Positions 63,496 to 64,000 of a DNA stretch of 64,000 nucleotides are shown here, one piece after another. Every line of letters begins with the position of its first letter. The stretch's first letter is position 1. Where the stretch lies: positions 124,001 to 188,000 of the forward strand of contig NZ_OUND01000004.1 in assembly GCF_900343025.1 (NCBI RefSeq), read 5' to 3'. A program made the translations under genes and the position numbers. Origin of the DNA: Arsenophonus endosymbiont of Aleurodicus floccissimus (GTDB lineage: Bacteria > Pseudomonadota > Gammaproteobacteria > Enterobacterales > Enterobacteriaceae). A model generated the notes under the pieces. The model was not told the DNA's origin, did not search any database, and was given only the letters and a program-made list of their open reading frames with translations.

Positions 63496-64000
63496 AACCA
63501 GTTAAATTAGGTGAAACCTCTTTATTCCCATAAAAATAGCGAATGCCTTCTGATTCTGGTGTGATCTGGCCGATACAATGAAAATTTGCCCCAGTATGCG
63601 CTAGCGCTGACTCCAATGCACCACGGTTTATCTCAGGCACCGTAAAGCACAGCTCATAATCTTCTCCCCCACTTAACGCCCAGGTTAACGCCTGTTCTGA
63701 AGTAACTTGTCTGCGCAATACCTCTGATAGTGGCAAAGAATCTAATTTAATTTTAGCGCCACGGCCACTGATTTTGAGAATATGTCCAAGATCAGAAATC
63801 AAGCCATCAGAAATATCTATCGCTGAAGAAGCAAGATGACGTAAAGCCTGCCCTTGCAAAATACGAGGCTGTGGCCTTAAATGACGTTGAATCAACCAAT
63901 GACGATCTTTTACATCATCGACAACCAGCTGTGATTGTAAAATCGCAAGGCCTGCAGGACTATCACCCAATGTTCCGGTAACATAAATCCAATCACCATG
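63461..64000 (-). CDS. thiL: ThiL, thiamine-monophosphate kinase (N-terminus outside the window)
   Basis: The frame is open to the right edge and covers the C-terminal 179 or so residues of ThiL (325 aa in E. coli), which phosphorylates thiamine phosphate to the active diphosphate. The readable part begins [20 protein letters not shown] and includes [32 protein letters not shown] with the metal-binding Asp, and [17 protein letters not shown]. The end overlaps pgpA, consistent with a thiL-pgpA operon. The ATG at 63970 is internal and not the start. Confidence 0.95.
   Translation of the reverse strand, partial: HGDWIYVTGTLGDSPAGLAILQSQLVVDDVKDRHWLIQRHLRPQPRILQGQALRHLASSAIDISDGLISDLGHILKISGRGAKIKLDSLPLSEVLRRQVTSEQALTWALSGGEDYELCFTVPEINRGALESALAHTGANFHCIGQITPESEGIRYFYGNKEVSPNLTGFDHFIVEACYD

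Overview
The window is a chromosomal segment of an AT-rich member of the Enterobacterales. Gene order and protein similarity follow the E. coli map from cueR-copA to thiL with local losses. About half of the recognisable genes are broken by frameshifts or stop codons, while housekeeping genes are intact. Together with long AT-rich spacers, this points to a host-restricted, probably insect-associated symbiont in ongoing genome decay. Arsenophonus or a relative is my guess from composition and style of decay, not something I could test.

Layout. 1-4.7 kb: dead copper module (cueR, copA), then broken ybaP and ybaK. 4.7-10.3 kb: intact ushA, broken ybaL and gsk. 10.4-12 kb: a dead wzz next to gsk, the remnant of an O-antigen locus placed between hemH and gsk as in Yersinia pseudotuberculosis. 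12-19.6 kb: hemH, adk, htpG, ybaB, dnaX intact, recR broken, apt slightly shortened. 19.7-25 kb: broken priC, intact small ybaM, ruined mscK, a DsrE-family gene, broken acrR. 25-31.4 kb: intact acrA, broken acrB, broken tomB and hha, and the 4.5S SRP RNA gene. 31.6-36.9 kb: dead mdlB-mdlA exporter, dead queC and ybaV. 37-46.5 kb: an intact protein-quality-control island (ppiD, hupB, lon, clpX, clpP, tig, bolA). 46.7-50 kb: dead yajG, ampG and a Tsx/OmpK-like porin. 50.3-57.2 kb: intact cyoABCDE, yajR, yajQ. 57.3-64 kb: panE relic, dead yajL, intact thiI, broken xseB, intact ispA, dxs, pgpA and thiL (running off the window).

How the genes work together. What survives covers aerobic respiration (cytochrome bo3 plus heme O synthase), the last step of heme synthesis, isoprenoid precursors (dxs, ispA), thiamine phosphate activation and tRNA thiolation (thiL, thiI), nucleotide metabolism (adk, apt, ushA), DNA polymerase III clamp loader and proteostasis. 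What is decaying is environmental defence and homeostasis: copper export, multidrug efflux, potassium/mechanosensitive channels, peptidoglycan recycling, queuosine synthesis, O-antigen length control and three recombination/restart functions (recR, priC, xseB). Regulatory DNA is often better preserved than the genes: a CueR-type promoter, an AcrR-like operator, two sigma-32 promoters and several intrinsic terminators can still be read.

I see no CRISPR array, insertion sequence, prophage, integron or tRNA in the window, and no new multi-gene defence or biosynthetic system. The most notable signals are the A10 slippery tract in the intact dnaX, single-base homopolymer shifts in otherwise well-preserved genes, an altered tetraloop in the SRP RNA, a divergent HU protein at the hupB position and a long structured tig leader. 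Some homopolymer frameshifts could be sequencing errors; the nonsense substitutions are harder to explain that way.
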